Assembly: GCF_000430845.1 (NCBI RefSeq)
Contig: NZ_AUMU01000002.1
Coordinates: 1-64,000, forward strand
DNA length: 64,000 nt
Direction of reading: 5' to 3'
DNA from: Chryseobacterium gregarium DSM 19109
GTDB lineage: Bacteria; Bacteroidota; Bacteroidia; Flavobacteriales; Weeksellaceae
Positions 34,232 to 42,797 of this stretch are shown in pieces. Within the stretch, counting starts at the first letter, position 1, and every line of letters begins with the position of its first letter. Both the position numbers and the translations under genes were made by a program. The notes under the pieces are model-generated. The model was not told where the DNA came from and made no database searches. It saw only the letters and a list, made by a program, of their open reading frames with translations.

Positions 34232-34705
34232 ATGGATACAATACAAAAAGAAAAGAATATTACACTGATAAAGGACGTTTTAAGAAACTACTTATTGGAG
34301 AAAGGTTTCAGGAATACGCCCGAGCGATATACCATACTGGAGGAAATTTACAGTATGGATCATCACTTCAATGTAGATGATCTGTACCTGCTGATGCTGC
34401 AGAAAAAATACCATGTTTCAAAGGCTACCATTTACAATACCATTGAGATTTTTCTTGATGCAGGATTAATCCGTAAGCATCAGTTCGGTGAAAAAACCCT
34501 TACTTCTTCATCGTATGAGAAGTCTTATTTCGATAAACAGCATGATCATCTGGTGATTTATAAAAAGGGTTCAGATAAGGAAATAGAGGAGATCATTGAG
34601 TTTTGTGATCCCAGGATCCAGGGAATTAAGGAGGGCATTGAAGAGGCATTCGGTGTAAAGATCGATTCCCATTCGCTGTATTTCTATGGCACGAAGAATG
34701 ACTAA
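34232..34705 (+). CDS. Fur-family transcriptional regulator lacking the structural CxxC
   Basis: A 157-residue winged-helix regulator of the Fur type: FRNTPERYTILEEIY, HHFNVDDLYLLML and VSKATIYNTIEIFLDAGLI form the DNA-binding half; DKQHDHLVIY and EIIEFCDPRI belong to the dimerisation and metal half. The first structural-zinc pair of classical Fur (HDHLICxxCG) is replaced by HDHLVIYKKG, so I109 and K112 stand where cysteines are expected, while the regulatory histidines (H44, H45, H104, H106, H147) remain. It could be Fur, Zur or Mur in role. Start is ATG 34232 and not the TTG just before it. The OstA-like gene starts inside its 3' end. Confidence 0.85.
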   Translation: MDTIQKEKNITLIKDVLRNYLLEKGFRNTPERYTILEEIYSMDHHFNVDDLYLLMLQKKYHVSKATIYNTIEIFLDAGLIRKHQFGEKTLTSSSYEKSYFDKQHDHLVIYKKGSDKEIEEIIEFCDPRIQGIKEGIEEAFGVKIDSHSLYFYGTKND

Positions 34706-36458
34706 ACAATCATCCATGAGACTGGTTTTTGTTGTATTGGTCTTTATTTCTACGTTTGTTTTTGCACAGGATAAACCGAAACCTATGCAGAAAGATCCGT
34801 ATTTTACACCTTCGGCAGTTCCTAAAAAGAACGCCCCTCCTGCAGAAAAAGTAAAACATATCCATTCTGATGAACTGCGGAAAGATGAAAAGTATGACGG
34901 GAACAATTACTTTTCAGGGAATGTTCAGTTCGAGCATCAGGGGTCATTGTTAAATGCGGATCTGGTGATTGTTTATGAAGGCCAGAACTTTGTAAAGGCA
35001 GTCGGGAATGTAAAGCTTCAGAATGCGGACGGCTCTGTTATCACGGCAGAAGAAATGGAATATGACGGCAATACACAACGGGGGATTGCCAGGAAAAATG
35101 TGGTGCTTACCGATCCGAAAGGAACGGTCATTAAAACCGAAACCATGTATTATGACAGGGTTTCGAACCAGGCCTATTACAATACAGGAGGAACCATTAA
35201 TGACGGCAAAAGTACAACCTACGCCAAAGCGGCTACTTATTTTCTTACAACTCGGACCATTGACCTTACGGGAAATGTGAAAATTGAAGATAAAGATTAT
35301 ACGCTGGAAGGAAGGAATGTGATCCAGAACCAGAATACGAATATTGTCGACATCAACGGGCCGACGACCATCACCAACAAAAAAAATCCGAAAAATTACA
35401 TCTTTACCGAAAAGGGAAATTATAATATGAATTCCAAAGAAGCCTTTCTGTATAAGAATTCAAGTGTTCATTATAATGATAAAATCCTGACCGGTGATGA
35501 GATGTATTTCAACCAGCTGTCCGGCTTCGGAAAGGCCACAGGCAATGTAACCCTGGATGACCCGAAGGAAAGGAGATGGATCAAAGGCGGATACGGAGAG
35601 ATTTTTGAAAAAAAGGATTCTGCAATGATGACCAAAAATCCTTATGCGGTAAAAGCTCTGGAAAAAGACTCGATGTATTTTGCGGCAGAAAAAATTATTT
35701 CTTACCAGAAAGCAGATCCGGGAAATATAACCGTGAAGAAAAGTTTTCTCCGGGCATTTAAAAAAGGCAGGCTTTATAAATCCAATGCACAGGGAAGGGC
35801 GGATTCTATTGCTTTCAATGAAACGGACGGCGTACTTCATATGTATACCAAGCCTGTTCTCTGGAGCAACGGGAAACAGGTGACCGGTGATAAAATAGAG
35901 GCCTATTTCAACACCCAGACAGAGAATATCGATTCTCTGAAAGTCATAGGAAATGCTTTTGCCATCAGCAAAGTGGATTCTCTTGACATGAAAGATGAAT
36001 TCAACCAGGTGAAAGGGAAGCTGATGACCATTTATTACGGTGAAGATAACAGCATTAAAGAAGCAAAGGTGATTGGGAATGCACAGGCGATTACATATTC
36101 TGACGATGTCAATATCCAGACAAAAAAGAAAGAAAGAATAGGGATTTCACTAACATCTTGCGGAATTATTGATGCGCTTTTTGAAGAAAAGGCCCTGTAT
36201 ATTGTTGCCTGTAATATCGGTGCCACTTCGGATACCTATCCGATGAGCAAAATAGAACCTGAAAGGCGTAAATTTCCCGATTTTAACTGGAATACAAAAG
36301 ACCGGATTCTGAAATGGCAGGACATTCTGGTTGATACCCCGAATTATCCGGAGATACAATATGAATCGGATACCACGCTGTATGATAAGGCTAAAGAAGT
36401 GGTAGAAAAGGAAAAAGCCAAAGAAGAAGCCAAAAAGCCTAAACGGGTAAGAAGATAA
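34698..36458 (+). CDS. OstA/LptA-like periplasmic protein of LPS transport
   Basis: A signal peptide (SSMRLVFVVLVFISTFVFAQ) and then OstA-type beta-jellyroll repeats: HSDELRKDEKYDGNNYFSG, FVKAVGNVKLQNADGSVITA, QAYYNTGGTI and similar units. This is the LptA/LptD N-terminal fold, which holds the lipid tails of LPS on the way to the outer membrane. The C-terminus is charged and lysine-rich (KEKAKEEAKKPKRVRR). About 586 residues, longer than E. coli LptA and of the long form common in flavobacteria. The start at 34698 (MTKQSS) or 34716 is preferred; the gene overlaps the Fur-family gene by a few bases, so both are one transcript. Confidence 0.85.
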   Translation: MTKQSSMRLVFVVLVFISTFVFAQDKPKPMQKDPYFTPSAVPKKNAPPAEKVKHIHSDELRKDEKYDGNNYFSGNVQFEHQGSLLNADLVIVYEGQNFVKAVGNVKLQNADGSVITAEEMEYDGNTQRGIARKNVVLTDPKGTVIKTETMYYDRVSNQAYYNTGGTINDGKSTTYAKAATYFLTTRTIDLTGNVKIEDKDYTLEGRNVIQNQNTNIVDINGPTTITNKKNPKNYIFTEKGNYNMNSKEAFLYKNSSVHYNDKILTGDEMYFNQLSGFGKATGNVTLDDPKERRWIKGGYGEIFEKKDSAMMTKNPYAVKALEKDSMYFAAEKIISYQKADPGNITVKKSFLRAFKKGRLYKSNAQGRADSIAFNETDGVLHMYTKPVLWSNGKQVTGDKIEAYFNTQTENIDSLKVIGNAFAISKVDSLDMKDEFNQVKGKLMTIYYGEDNSIKEAKVIGNAQAITYSDDVNIQTKKKERIGISLTSCGIIDALFEEKALYIVACNIGATSDTYPMSKIEPERRKFPDFNWNTKDRILKWQDILVDTPNYPEIQYESDTTLYDKAKEVVEKEKAKEEAKKPKRVRR

Positions 36459-36493
36459 TTCCCTGTTTACATCAAGTTTTAAAAAGATATTAC

Positions 36494-36528
36494 TCACCAT
36501 TTCCAATGCAGAAATGGTGAATTTTTTT
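36494..36528 (+). terminator. Terminator after the OstA-like gene
   Basis: Arms TCACCATTTC and GAAATGGTGA with a seven-base loop and an eight-T run. Confidence 0.85.
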
Positions 36529-36742
36529 TATCCTATCATTTAGTAATGTTAATCCCAGGCATTTTTCTAAAAATAAAATATTTTTTTCGGAATATTTTTT
36601 CAATATGTAGTGAATGCGGAATCCTTATTAGAATTGATTTTCTATGGTGTTAAATATTCAACAGTTATTGAATTGGCTGAGGATAAAATCACAATATTCT
36701 GGTTTTGTTTGCCGAATGTGCATTTTGATTAAATTTTTTGTA
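36529..36742. other. AT-rich gap with no supported gene
   Basis: No coding frame, repeat or RNA fold stands out here. The right end may hold the -33 region of the small-RNA candidate that follows. Confidence 0.45.
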
Positions 36743-36828
36743 TATATTTACTGTGTAATATTGAAATTATATTAATATTTTGTGATTTGGTGGTATCGCT
36801 TACAGATTTACTGTAAGCGATTTTTTTA
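36743..36828 (+). ncRNA. Candidate small RNA ending in an orphan terminator
   Basis: A strong hairpin (arms ATCGCTTACAG and CTGTAAGCGAT, five-base loop, then seven T at 36821-36827) stands 250 bases behind the terminator of the preceding gene, with no coding frame between. A TATATTTA box at 36743-36750 and a TTTTG at 36723 could start a transcript of about 70 bases. The box is not a perfect promoter match and no homology is known to me. Confidence 0.3.
36795..36828 (+). terminator. Orphan hairpin terminator
   Basis: Perfect 11-base stem plus T run, 60 bases ahead of the aminotransferase gene; no gene is seen directly upstream of it. Confidence 0.8.
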
Positions 36829-36890
36829 TTCTATCGGTTTAATTTCGGAGTCTGCCGAATGTTTTTTAGTTTTGCTGAAATTTAAAGAAG

Positions 36891-38072
36891 ATGGACATGC
36901 AAAAAGACTTTTTTATATACCAGGCGCAGACTACACGGTTTGCGGCAGGCTTTGAAGTGGAAAGAGCGGAGGGCAGTTATATTTATGGAACTGATGGAAG
37001 GAAATATCTGGATTTCGTGGCAGGCGTTTCAGCCAATACCTTAGGCCATTCCCATCCGAAAATTGTAAACGCAATCAAAGAACAGGCAGAAAAGTATCTT
37101 CATGTCATGGTATACGGAGAGTATGCCCAGGAAAAGCCGGTGGCTTTATGCAAGCTGCTTGCTGAAGCTATTCCCGATCCTCTGGAAATTACGTACCTGG
37201 TGAACAGCGGAGCGGAAGCTATCGACGGAAGCCTGAAGCTGGCCAAACGATATACAGGGAGAGAAGAAATCGTCTCTTTTAAAAATTCTTACCACGGGAA
37301 TACCCATGGCGCTTTGAGTGTTTCAGGAAACGAAGCTCATAAAAGAGAATTCCGCCCGCTGCTGCCGATGGTCTCTTTCATTGAATTCAATGACGAAAAT
37401 GATTTTGATAAAATTACTGAAAAGACGGCCTGTGTAATTCTTGAAACCATTCAGGGAGCAGCCGGTTTCTTGGTGCCTGATGATGGTTATTTAATTAGAT
37501 TGAAAACAAGATGTGAAGAAGTCGGTGCGTTGCTGATCCTTGATGAAATTCAGCCCGGATTCGGAAGAACCGGAAAACTGTTCTCTTTTGAACATTACGG
37601 AATAGTTCCCGATATTCTGGTGATGGGTAAAGGAATGGGGGGCGGCGTGCCGGTAGGGGCCTTCATGAGCTCAAAAAAAATCATGGAAACACTGGCGCAT
37701 TCCCCTAAGCTGGGCCATATTACCACATTCGGAGGGAATCCCCTGATTGCGGCTTCCAGCTATGCTACTTTAAAAGAAGTCCTGGAAAGCGGACTGATGG
37801 AGGAGATCAATGAAAAAGAAAAATTATACCGTGAACTTCTGGTTCATCCTAAAATAAAAAATATCAACGGCAAAGGGTTGATGCTGGCAGTTAACCTCGG
37901 CTCACTGGAATATACTCTGGAAGTGGCAAAAAGATGTATGGAAAAAGGGCTGATCGTTTTCTGGCAGCTGTACCGGAATGAATACCTGAGAATTTCTCCT
38001 CCGCTGACCATTTCAAAGGATGAAATTACAGAAGGTTGTAAAATTATCCTTGAGGCATTGAATGATCTTTGA
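36891..38072 (+). CDS. Class III (acetylornithine-type) PLP aminotransferase
   Basis: A 393-residue fold-type I enzyme of the acetylornithine/ornithine/aspartate aminotransferase family group. Motifs: LVNSGAEAIDGSLKLAKRYTGR near residue 105, YHGNTHGALS, LILDEIQPGFGRTGKLFS with the PLP-binding Asp, and ILVMGKGMGGGVPVG with the lysine that forms the Schiff base. All catalytic residues are present. The substrate cannot be fixed; no arginine or ornithine genes lie next to it. The ATG at 36891 or the one at 36897 (MQKDFFIYQ) may be the start. Confidence 0.88.
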   Translation: MDMQKDFFIYQAQTTRFAAGFEVERAEGSYIYGTDGRKYLDFVAGVSANTLGHSHPKIVNAIKEQAEKYLHVMVYGEYAQEKPVALCKLLAEAIPDPLEITYLVNSGAEAIDGSLKLAKRYTGREEIVSFKNSYHGNTHGALSVSGNEAHKREFRPLLPMVSFIEFNDENDFDKITEKTACVILETIQGAAGFLVPDDGYLIRLKTRCEEVGALLILDEIQPGFGRTGKLFSFEHYGIVPDILVMGKGMGGGVPVGAFMSSKKIMETLAHSPKLGHITTFGGNPLIAASSYATLKEVLESGLMEEINEKEKLYRELLVHPKIKNINGKGLMLAVNLGSLEYTLEVAKRCMEKGLIVFWQLYRNEYLRISPPLTISKDEITEGCKIILEALNDL

Positions 38073-38321
38073 AACTGTACATATCTGCTCAGGAATAAGG
38101 ACTATTGATCTTAAAAAATTGGAAATTAATTTAAAGCATCATAAACCCTTCATTCCGAAGAGTTTTTGTTCTGAGTAGAGGAATAGTTCATGAAAATTAT
38201 AATTAAACACGTATTTAAAAATCTCTGATAAATATCATAAAGATTATGCAAAAAAATAAATACAATTTTGTGTAATAAAAAAATTAATTTATATATTGCG
38301 GGACGATAAAACAAAGATTAT

Positions 38322-38708
38322 ATGGCGAAACATAAAGTCCATTACGAATTTCCAATGCACTGTTTATCAGAGATTTTATATGAATATCTGGCTACTGCGG
38401 AAGGATTGTCTGAATGGTTTGCGGATGATGTAACAGAAAAGGGCGATGATTTCTTTTTCAGTTGGGGTGGCGGTCCTGCCGAGAAAGCGACTTTGATCAG
38501 GTATAAGCCTGAAGGTTTCGTGCGTTTCAGATGGGAGGAAGACGAAGGGACCAAAAACTTTTTTGAAATGACCATCACCATTGATGATATTACGGAAGAT
38601 CTGGCCTTGAATATTACGGATTTCTGTGAAGAAGGGGATGAAGAGGAAAATGCCCTGTACTGGGAGAATCTTATTGAAAATCTTAGAATAAAATTAGGTG
38701 CCGCTTAA
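38322..38708 (+). CDS. START-like (SRPBCC superfamily) protein
   Basis: A 128-residue single-domain protein with the pattern HYEFPMHCLSEILYEYLATAEGLSEWFADDV and later VRFRWEED and ENALYWENLIENLRIKL, typical of the flavobacterial START-like domain family. These helix-grip folds bind small hydrophobic ligands; the ligand is unknown. The protein is strongly acidic and has no signal peptide. It precedes a class IV aminotransferase gene, with a terminator between. Confidence 0.82.
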   Translation: MAKHKVHYEFPMHCLSEILYEYLATAEGLSEWFADDVTEKGDDFFFSWGGGPAEKATLIRYKPEGFVRFRWEEDEGTKNFFEMTITIDDITEDLALNITDFCEEGDEEENALYWENLIENLRIKLGAA

Positions 38709-38736
38709 ACGTAAGCCGTGCTGAATGATAAAACTG

Positions 38737-38766
38737 ATGAACGATTTATCGTTCATTATTTTTTTA
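38737..38766 (+). terminator. Terminator after the START-like gene
   Basis: Arms ATGAACGAT and ATCGTTCAT with a two-base loop and a T-rich tail. Confidence 0.75.
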
Positions 38767-38785
38767 TAAATAAATCAGGTTAACA

Positions 38786-39598
38786 TTGGAAAATCAATAT
38801 TTCACATCGGAAGAAATACAGGTAAGGAACCGGGCATTTTTAATGGGCGACGCCGTAAAGGTTTCCTTTTTTATCACAAATGCTGAACTGATCATGGACG
38901 AAGAATGTTATTTCTTCCTGATGGCCTCCATGAGAAAGATGAGGATGAATATTCCTCTGTCTTATACGCTGGAGTTTTTTCAGTCCCTTTTTAGGAAGGA
39001 TGTGATTGAGACAAAAGGAATCAGCAACGGAATTATCAATTTTCAGGTCTTCCGGAATTCGGATGCTGCCACCTTATCAAAATCTTCCGTATCATACTTC
39101 TATGAAGTGACGGAAATGGAAGATTTTCTGGCCATTCATTCCAGGCCGTTGGAATTAGACCTGATCAAAGAAATCAATGTGAATAACAATCTTCTGAGCA
39201 ACATCCGGGTTCACAGCCCGGAAAATATCTACGGAGGGATCTATGCACAGGAAAATGATCTGGACGACGTAATCCTCCTGAATCCGAACAAAAGAATTGC
39301 CCGTGCTACATCCGGCAACCTGCTGTTTCTGGAAGGAAGTGTCATCAAAGTTCCGAAACAGTCTGAGGGAGCCTATATTTCGCCGCTGCTGGAGAATTTT
39401 GTCACATTCCTGCATAAAAACAGCCTGGCTGATATCCAGGAACATGAAATCATCGCTTTTGAATCCCAGAAAGCTGAAGAAATCATGCTGGTTTCCGATG
39501 AAAAAGGCCTTTTCTCGGTAGGTAAAATCAGGAATAAAACTTTCGGAAACACCCGTTTCCCTGAACTGACACACAGCTGGAAAAACAGCTTCTCATAA
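38786..39598 (+). CDS. Class IV aminotransferase-like protein with the PLP lysine apparently replaced
   Basis: A 270-residue protein with the class IV (branched-chain aminotransferase/PabC) fold: NRAFLMGDAVKVSFFI near the N-terminus, and NPNKRIARATSGNLLFLEGSVIKVPKQSEGAYISPLL as the C-terminal PLP phosphate and active-site part. In active members a lysine sits about 30 residues before the (E/A)xxxxNLF motif, in a stretch like LKHLNRL. Here the matching stretch is LLSNIRVHSPENI, with R141 at the place of lysine, so transaminase activity is doubtful. The start is TTG at 38786, with no alternative close by. A terminator follows. Confidence 0.75.
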   Translation: MENQYFTSEEIQVRNRAFLMGDAVKVSFFITNAELIMDEECYFFLMASMRKMRMNIPLSYTLEFFQSLFRKDVIETKGISNGIINFQVFRNSDAATLSKSSVSYFYEVTEMEDFLAIHSRPLELDLIKEINVNNNLLSNIRVHSPENIYGGIYAQENDLDDVILLNPNKRIARATSGNLLFLEGSVIKVPKQSEGAYISPLLENFVTFLHKNSLADIQEHEIIAFESQKAEEIMLVSDEKGLFSVGKIRNKTFGNTRFPELTHSWKNSFS

Positions 39599-39604
39599 AT
39601 TGAC

Positions 39605-39646
39605 AAACCCGGTAAACAACAATTTCAAGTCCTTTACCGGGTTTTA
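39605..39646. terminator. Shared terminator between convergent genes
   Basis: Perfect 12-base arms AAACCCGGTAAA and TTTACCGGGTTT with a 16-base loop. It fits both the aminotransferase gene and the amidase gene. Confidence 0.75.
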
Positions 39647-39678
39647 TTATGAATACATCAGAAATTGTACCGTATTGA

Positions 39679-40263
39679 TTATTTGTAGGTTGTGAAAACC
39701 TCTGCAAATTTCTGCGCGATTTCTTTTTGGCCTTTTTCGCTGACCATATATTCCCTGTCATTTGTGTTGTTGATAAACCCAAGCTCCACAAGAACAGCCG
39801 GAACTTTTGATTCCCTTAAAATGTGAAGATTTTTTTCCTGAATGCTGCGGACATCGAATTTTTCAGAAATTTTTTGAGCGAGTTTTTTTGATCCTTCTGA
39901 ATTTTGGATATAAATTTCAGGTCCTGTATTCGGGGTTTCAGGCTTCGGGCTGCTGTTGATATGTAAAGAAATCATCATTTCCGGCTGCAGTTCATTAATT
40001 TTTGCAACCCGCTCCGGTAAGCTCAGGTCTTTATCGGAATCCCTTGTTAAAACGATTTCAAAAGCATCCTGACCTTGATTGTATTTTTGAATTTCTTTCG
40101 CAATCTGTAAGGTGATTTCCTTTTCAGTTAACGCATCCCGTCTGGCTCCCATATCGTTTCCGCCATGCCCGGCATCAATAATAATCAGCTTTTTATGGAG
40201 AGGGGTGAAGGATAAAAAAGCTGCAGAAAAAACAGCTAAGGCAAAAAATTGTATTGCTTTCAT
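39679..40263 (-). CDS. N-acetylmuramoyl-L-alanine amidase (Amidase_3)
   Basis: Cuts the bond between muramic acid and the stem peptide in peptidoglycan, in the periplasm. A signal peptide (QFFALAVFSAAFLSF) is followed by the zinc amidase domain: IIIDAGHGGND (H33), a metal glutamate in LTEKEITLQ, ISLHINSS (H101) and VLVELGFINN with catalytic E160. No SPOR or LysM domain is attached. 194 residues. Single gene on the minus strand, convergent with the aminotransferase-like gene. Confidence 0.92.
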   Translation of the reverse strand: MKAIQFFALAVFSAAFLSFTPLHKKLIIIDAGHGGNDMGARRDALTEKEITLQIAKEIQKYNQGQDAFEIVLTRDSDKDLSLPERVAKINELQPEMMISLHINSSPKPETPNTGPEIYIQNSEGSKKLAQKISEKFDVRSIQEKNLHILRESKVPAVLVELGFINNTNDREYMVSEKGQKEIAQKFAEVFTTYK

Positions 40264-40366
40264 ATTGTTAATTTTTGGTTTAACAAAGAAAGGTAATCGC
40301 AGGATTAAATAAAGTTAATAGTCTCTTAAATATTGTTAAGATTTTTAAAATTTATTAACGGTATGT

Positions 40367-40915
40367 TTAGTTTAAGGAGATATCTTCAGGAGAATTGGCC
40401 CAGAGCAAATATTCTCCGCCAAGGTTCTGCATGATTGATTTCCATAAGGTCTGGTCATTGGGTAAAGTATAATCCAGATTATACACATCCACTACGGTCC
40501 ATACTTTTTTCTGGATCTCATCATCAAGCTGTAGAGGAGACCAGCCGGAATAGCCTGAGAATATTTTCACATCCATAATGTTAAGTTCACCGTTGAGGAC
40601 TGCACTGATGATATTTTCAATATCCTCGGTAAGATAAAATTCATGGTTGATTTCGGTAAAAGCCTCAGTCACTTTTTTTCCTTTTACAATAAAGAAAACC
40701 TTTTCATTCTCTACCGGCCCGCCGTCATAGACCTCAATTTTGAAATCGAAAAAATCTTTGAACTTACTACTCATCTGGCCGTTTTTTTTGTTTAATATCA
40801 GACCAAATGCGCCCTGTTCATTATGTTCAACAACCAATACAACCGATCTGGAAAAAATATCACCGGAAATGTCAGGTGTGGAAATTAATATTTTACCTTT
40901 GTATGAGTAATTCAT
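40367..40915 (-). CDS. YqgE/AlgH family protein
   Basis: A 182-residue protein with the YqgE pattern: YSYKGKILISTPDISGDIF, then SVVLVVEHNEQGAFGLILNK, and in the C-terminal half IFSGYSGWSPLQLDDEI. Family structures are known, but the role is not; a link to transcription control or cell-wall functions is only suggested. The longest frame runs into the divergent pdxH gene, so I set the start at the ATG at 40915. It faces pdxH across 24 bases. Confidence 0.88.
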   Translation of the reverse strand: MNYSYKGKILISTPDISGDIFSRSVVLVVEHNEQGAFGLILNKKNGQMSSKFKDFFDFKIEVYDGGPVENEKVFFIVKGKKVTEAFTEINHEFYLTEDIENIISAVLNGELNIMDVKIFSGYSGWSPLQLDDEIQKKVWTVVDVYNLDYTLPNDQTLWKSIMQNLGGEYLLWANSPEDISLN

Positions 40916-40939
40916 ACTCAAATTTAATAAAAAATATTT

Positions 40940-41584
40940 ATGGAAAACCTGCACGATAAAAGAAAAGTGTATGAGAAATCCCAACTTATTGAAAGTGAGA
41001 TAAAACAAAATCCGATCGAGCAGTTCCGGGACTGGTTCCTGGAAGCCGGTGAAAATCCTGATATTTCCGAAGCGAATGCCATGTCGGTTTCTACAGTAGA
41101 AGAAGACGGATGTCCGCGTACCCGGATGGTTCTGCTTAAAGCCTATACACATGAAGGGTTTATTTTTTACACCAATTACGAAAGCAAAAAAGGGAAATCA
41201 ATTGAGAAGACCCATACGGCATGTCTTCATTTTTTCTGGCCGAATTTAGAGCGGCAGATTATTATCAAGGCCCGTCTTGAGCGTATTGCGGAAAATCTGA
41301 GTGACGGGTATTTTCATTCCAGGCCGAAGGGCAGCCAGCTGGGTGCCGCGGTTTCCCCGCAAAGCCGGGAAATCCCCGACAGGGCATTTTTAGAGAAAAA
41401 GCTGAAACAGATGGAAGAACAGTATGAAAATACTGAAGTGCCGAGGCCCGCGAATTGGGGCGGATATATCGCAAAGCCTTATGAGATTGAATTCTGGCAA
41501 GGCAGGCCCAACCGTCTTCATGACAGGATGGTCTATCAGCTGGTGAACGGTATCGACTGGAAAATATCCCGACTGGCGCCTTAA
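40940..41584 (+). CDS. pdxH: Pyridoxamine 5'-phosphate oxidase
   Basis: Oxidises pyridoxamine or pyridoxine phosphate to pyridoxal phosphate with FMN. The FMN/PLP signature PRTRMVLLKAYTHEGFIFYTNYESKKGKSIE is visible in pieces, then HFFWPNLERQIIIKARLERI, SRPKGSQLGAAVSPQS, and the C-terminal EFWQGRPNRLHDRMVYQL. It is 214 residues, as in E. coli (218). The gap to the divergent YqgE gene is only 24 bases and must hold both starts. Confidence 0.95.
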   Translation: MENLHDKRKVYEKSQLIESEIKQNPIEQFRDWFLEAGENPDISEANAMSVSTVEEDGCPRTRMVLLKAYTHEGFIFYTNYESKKGKSIEKTHTACLHFFWPNLERQIIIKARLERIAENLSDGYFHSRPKGSQLGAAVSPQSREIPDRAFLEKKLKQMEEQYENTEVPRPANWGGYIAKPYEIEFWQGRPNRLHDRMVYQLVNGIDWKISRLAP

Positions 41585-41675
41585 CCGAGATTTGAGGAAG
41601 CTTGAATTTAACCATTCAATCTCTCTGTCATAAAATACAGACTGATTTTACAGTAGAAGATCATTTCATAGGCAT

Positions 41676-41711
41676 AAAAAAGGCTGTTTCAATGGAAACA
41701 GCCTTTTTTAT
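41676..41711 (-). terminator. Terminator of the HU gene (also able to act for pdxH)
   Basis: Arms AAAAAAGGCTGTTTC and GAAACAGCCTTTTTT with a four-base loop, 14 bases behind the HU stop on the minus strand. Confidence 0.85.
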
Positions 41712-41724
41712 AATCGGTGTTTGA

Positions 41725-42042
41725 TTATTTTTTCTTTTTTCCGGGTGCAGCTGCAGGCGTATTGGCCGAAGCAACGGCAGCTGAAAGATCAGCACCAGCT
41801 TTGAACTTGGCAACAGTTTTAGCTTCGATGTTGATCGGCTTTTTAGTGGCAGGATTGATACCCTGTCTTGCAGCTCTCTCTGCTACTGAGAAAGTACCGA
41901 ATCCTACTAAAGATACTTTTCCGTCTTTCTTTTTTAACGTAGTCATTACGTTATCAATAAATGATTCTAAAGCAGCTTTGGCCGCAACTTTAGATATTCC
42001 CGCATCTTTAGCAATTGCGTCGATTAATTCAGACTTGTTCAT
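41725..42042 (-). CDS. HU-family nucleoid protein with lysine tail
   Basis: Compacts DNA as a dimer. MNKSELIDAIAKDAGISKVAAKAALESFI is the helical half, GKVSLVGFGTFSVAERAAR the start of the beta arm, and GINPATKKPINIEAKTVAKFKAG the arm and C-terminal helix; the Pro of the DNA-bending tip is in NPATKKPI. A tail after residue 90 (SANTPAAAPGKKKK) is absent in E. coli HU and typical of flavobacterial forms. 105 residues. The promoter is at 42079-42086. Confidence 0.93.
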   Translation of the reverse strand: MNKSELIDAIAKDAGISKVAAKAALESFIDNVMTTLKKKDGKVSLVGFGTFSVAERAARQGINPATKKPINIEAKTVAKFKAGADLSAAVASANTPAAAPGKKKK

Positions 42043-42078
42043 AATTTTTTTAATATTAAAGTTAGTTCGTAATTATAG

Positions 42079-42086
42079 CAAATATA
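42079..42086 (-). promoter_or_regulatory. HU gene promoter -7 box
   Basis: Read on the minus strand, TATATTTG matches TAnnTTTG, about 36 bases before the ATG at 42042. Confidence 0.55.
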
Positions 42087-42430
42087 ATACTATTTTGTAA
42101 ATGTGCAATTTTAATGAAAAAAAATAAATAATTTTTTTGTTTTTTGGCGAAATCAGTTAAAATATGATAATTCAGAATATAACGTAAAATCTACGTTACC
42201 GGTTACTAAAATCATGCCAAATGCTTATGATCATTGACTTTAGCAATAATTGTGAATTATTTTTTATATTTATTAAATCCTGAATTTTGTTTAAATTATT
42301 AAGGCTTCCCATTATATATTATAAATTTAGTAAATAAAGCCTTTAAATATTACGGTTTATAAAATTAAATGACTGTGTTTCTGTGAGTTTTAAATTTCCT
42401 GCAAAAATCTGTTTTATAAATTTTTATTAA
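42087..42430. other. Long AT-rich gap between HU and panD
   Basis: No coding frame, RNA or clear repeat is seen. It should hold the upstream parts of the divergent HU and panD promoters. Confidence 0.5.
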
Positions 42431-42438
42431 TAAATTTG
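42431..42438 (+). promoter_or_regulatory. Promoter -7 box abutting the panD start
   Basis: TAAATTTG ends four bases before the ATG at 42443, which predicts a leaderless panD mRNA. Confidence 0.55.
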
Positions 42439-42442
42439 CACT

Positions 42443-42793
42443 ATGTTAATAGAAGTTTTTAAGTCCAAGATTCACAGGGTGAGAGTTACGGCTTCTGACC
42501 TTAATTATATCGGAAGTATCACCATAGATGAAGACCTTATTGATGCCGCCGGCCTGGTAGTAGGAGAAAGGGTTTATATAGTGAATGTAAATAACGGAGA
42601 GCGTTTTGACACCTATGTCATCAAAGGAAAAAGAAAGTCCGGAGAAGTTTGCCTGAATGGGCCGGCTGCCAGAAAAGTGCAGCGGGATGATATTATTATA
42701 GTCATTGCCTATGCCCAGATGACGCCTGAAGAAGCCCGGAATTTCCAGCCGAAAATTGTTTTTCCTGATGAAACAACCAATCTTCTGACATAA
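42443..42793 (+). CDS. panD: Aspartate 1-decarboxylase proenzyme
   Basis: Makes beta-alanine from aspartate for pantothenate and coenzyme A. The self-cleavage site that creates the pyruvoyl group is G24-S25 in YIGSITIDE, at the same residue numbers as in E. coli. Other conserved parts are the early [10 protein letters not shown] with the catalytic lysine and [12 protein letters not shown]. 116 residues. The flippase-like gene starts four bases after its stop, so they are one operon. Confidence 0.95.
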   Translation: MLIEVFKSKIHRVRVTASDLNYIGSITIDEDLIDAAGLVVGERVYIVNVNNGERFDTYVIKGKRKSGEVCLNGPAARKVQRDDIIIVIAYAQMTPEEARNFQPKIVFPDETTNLLT

Positions 42794-42797
42794 TTCA

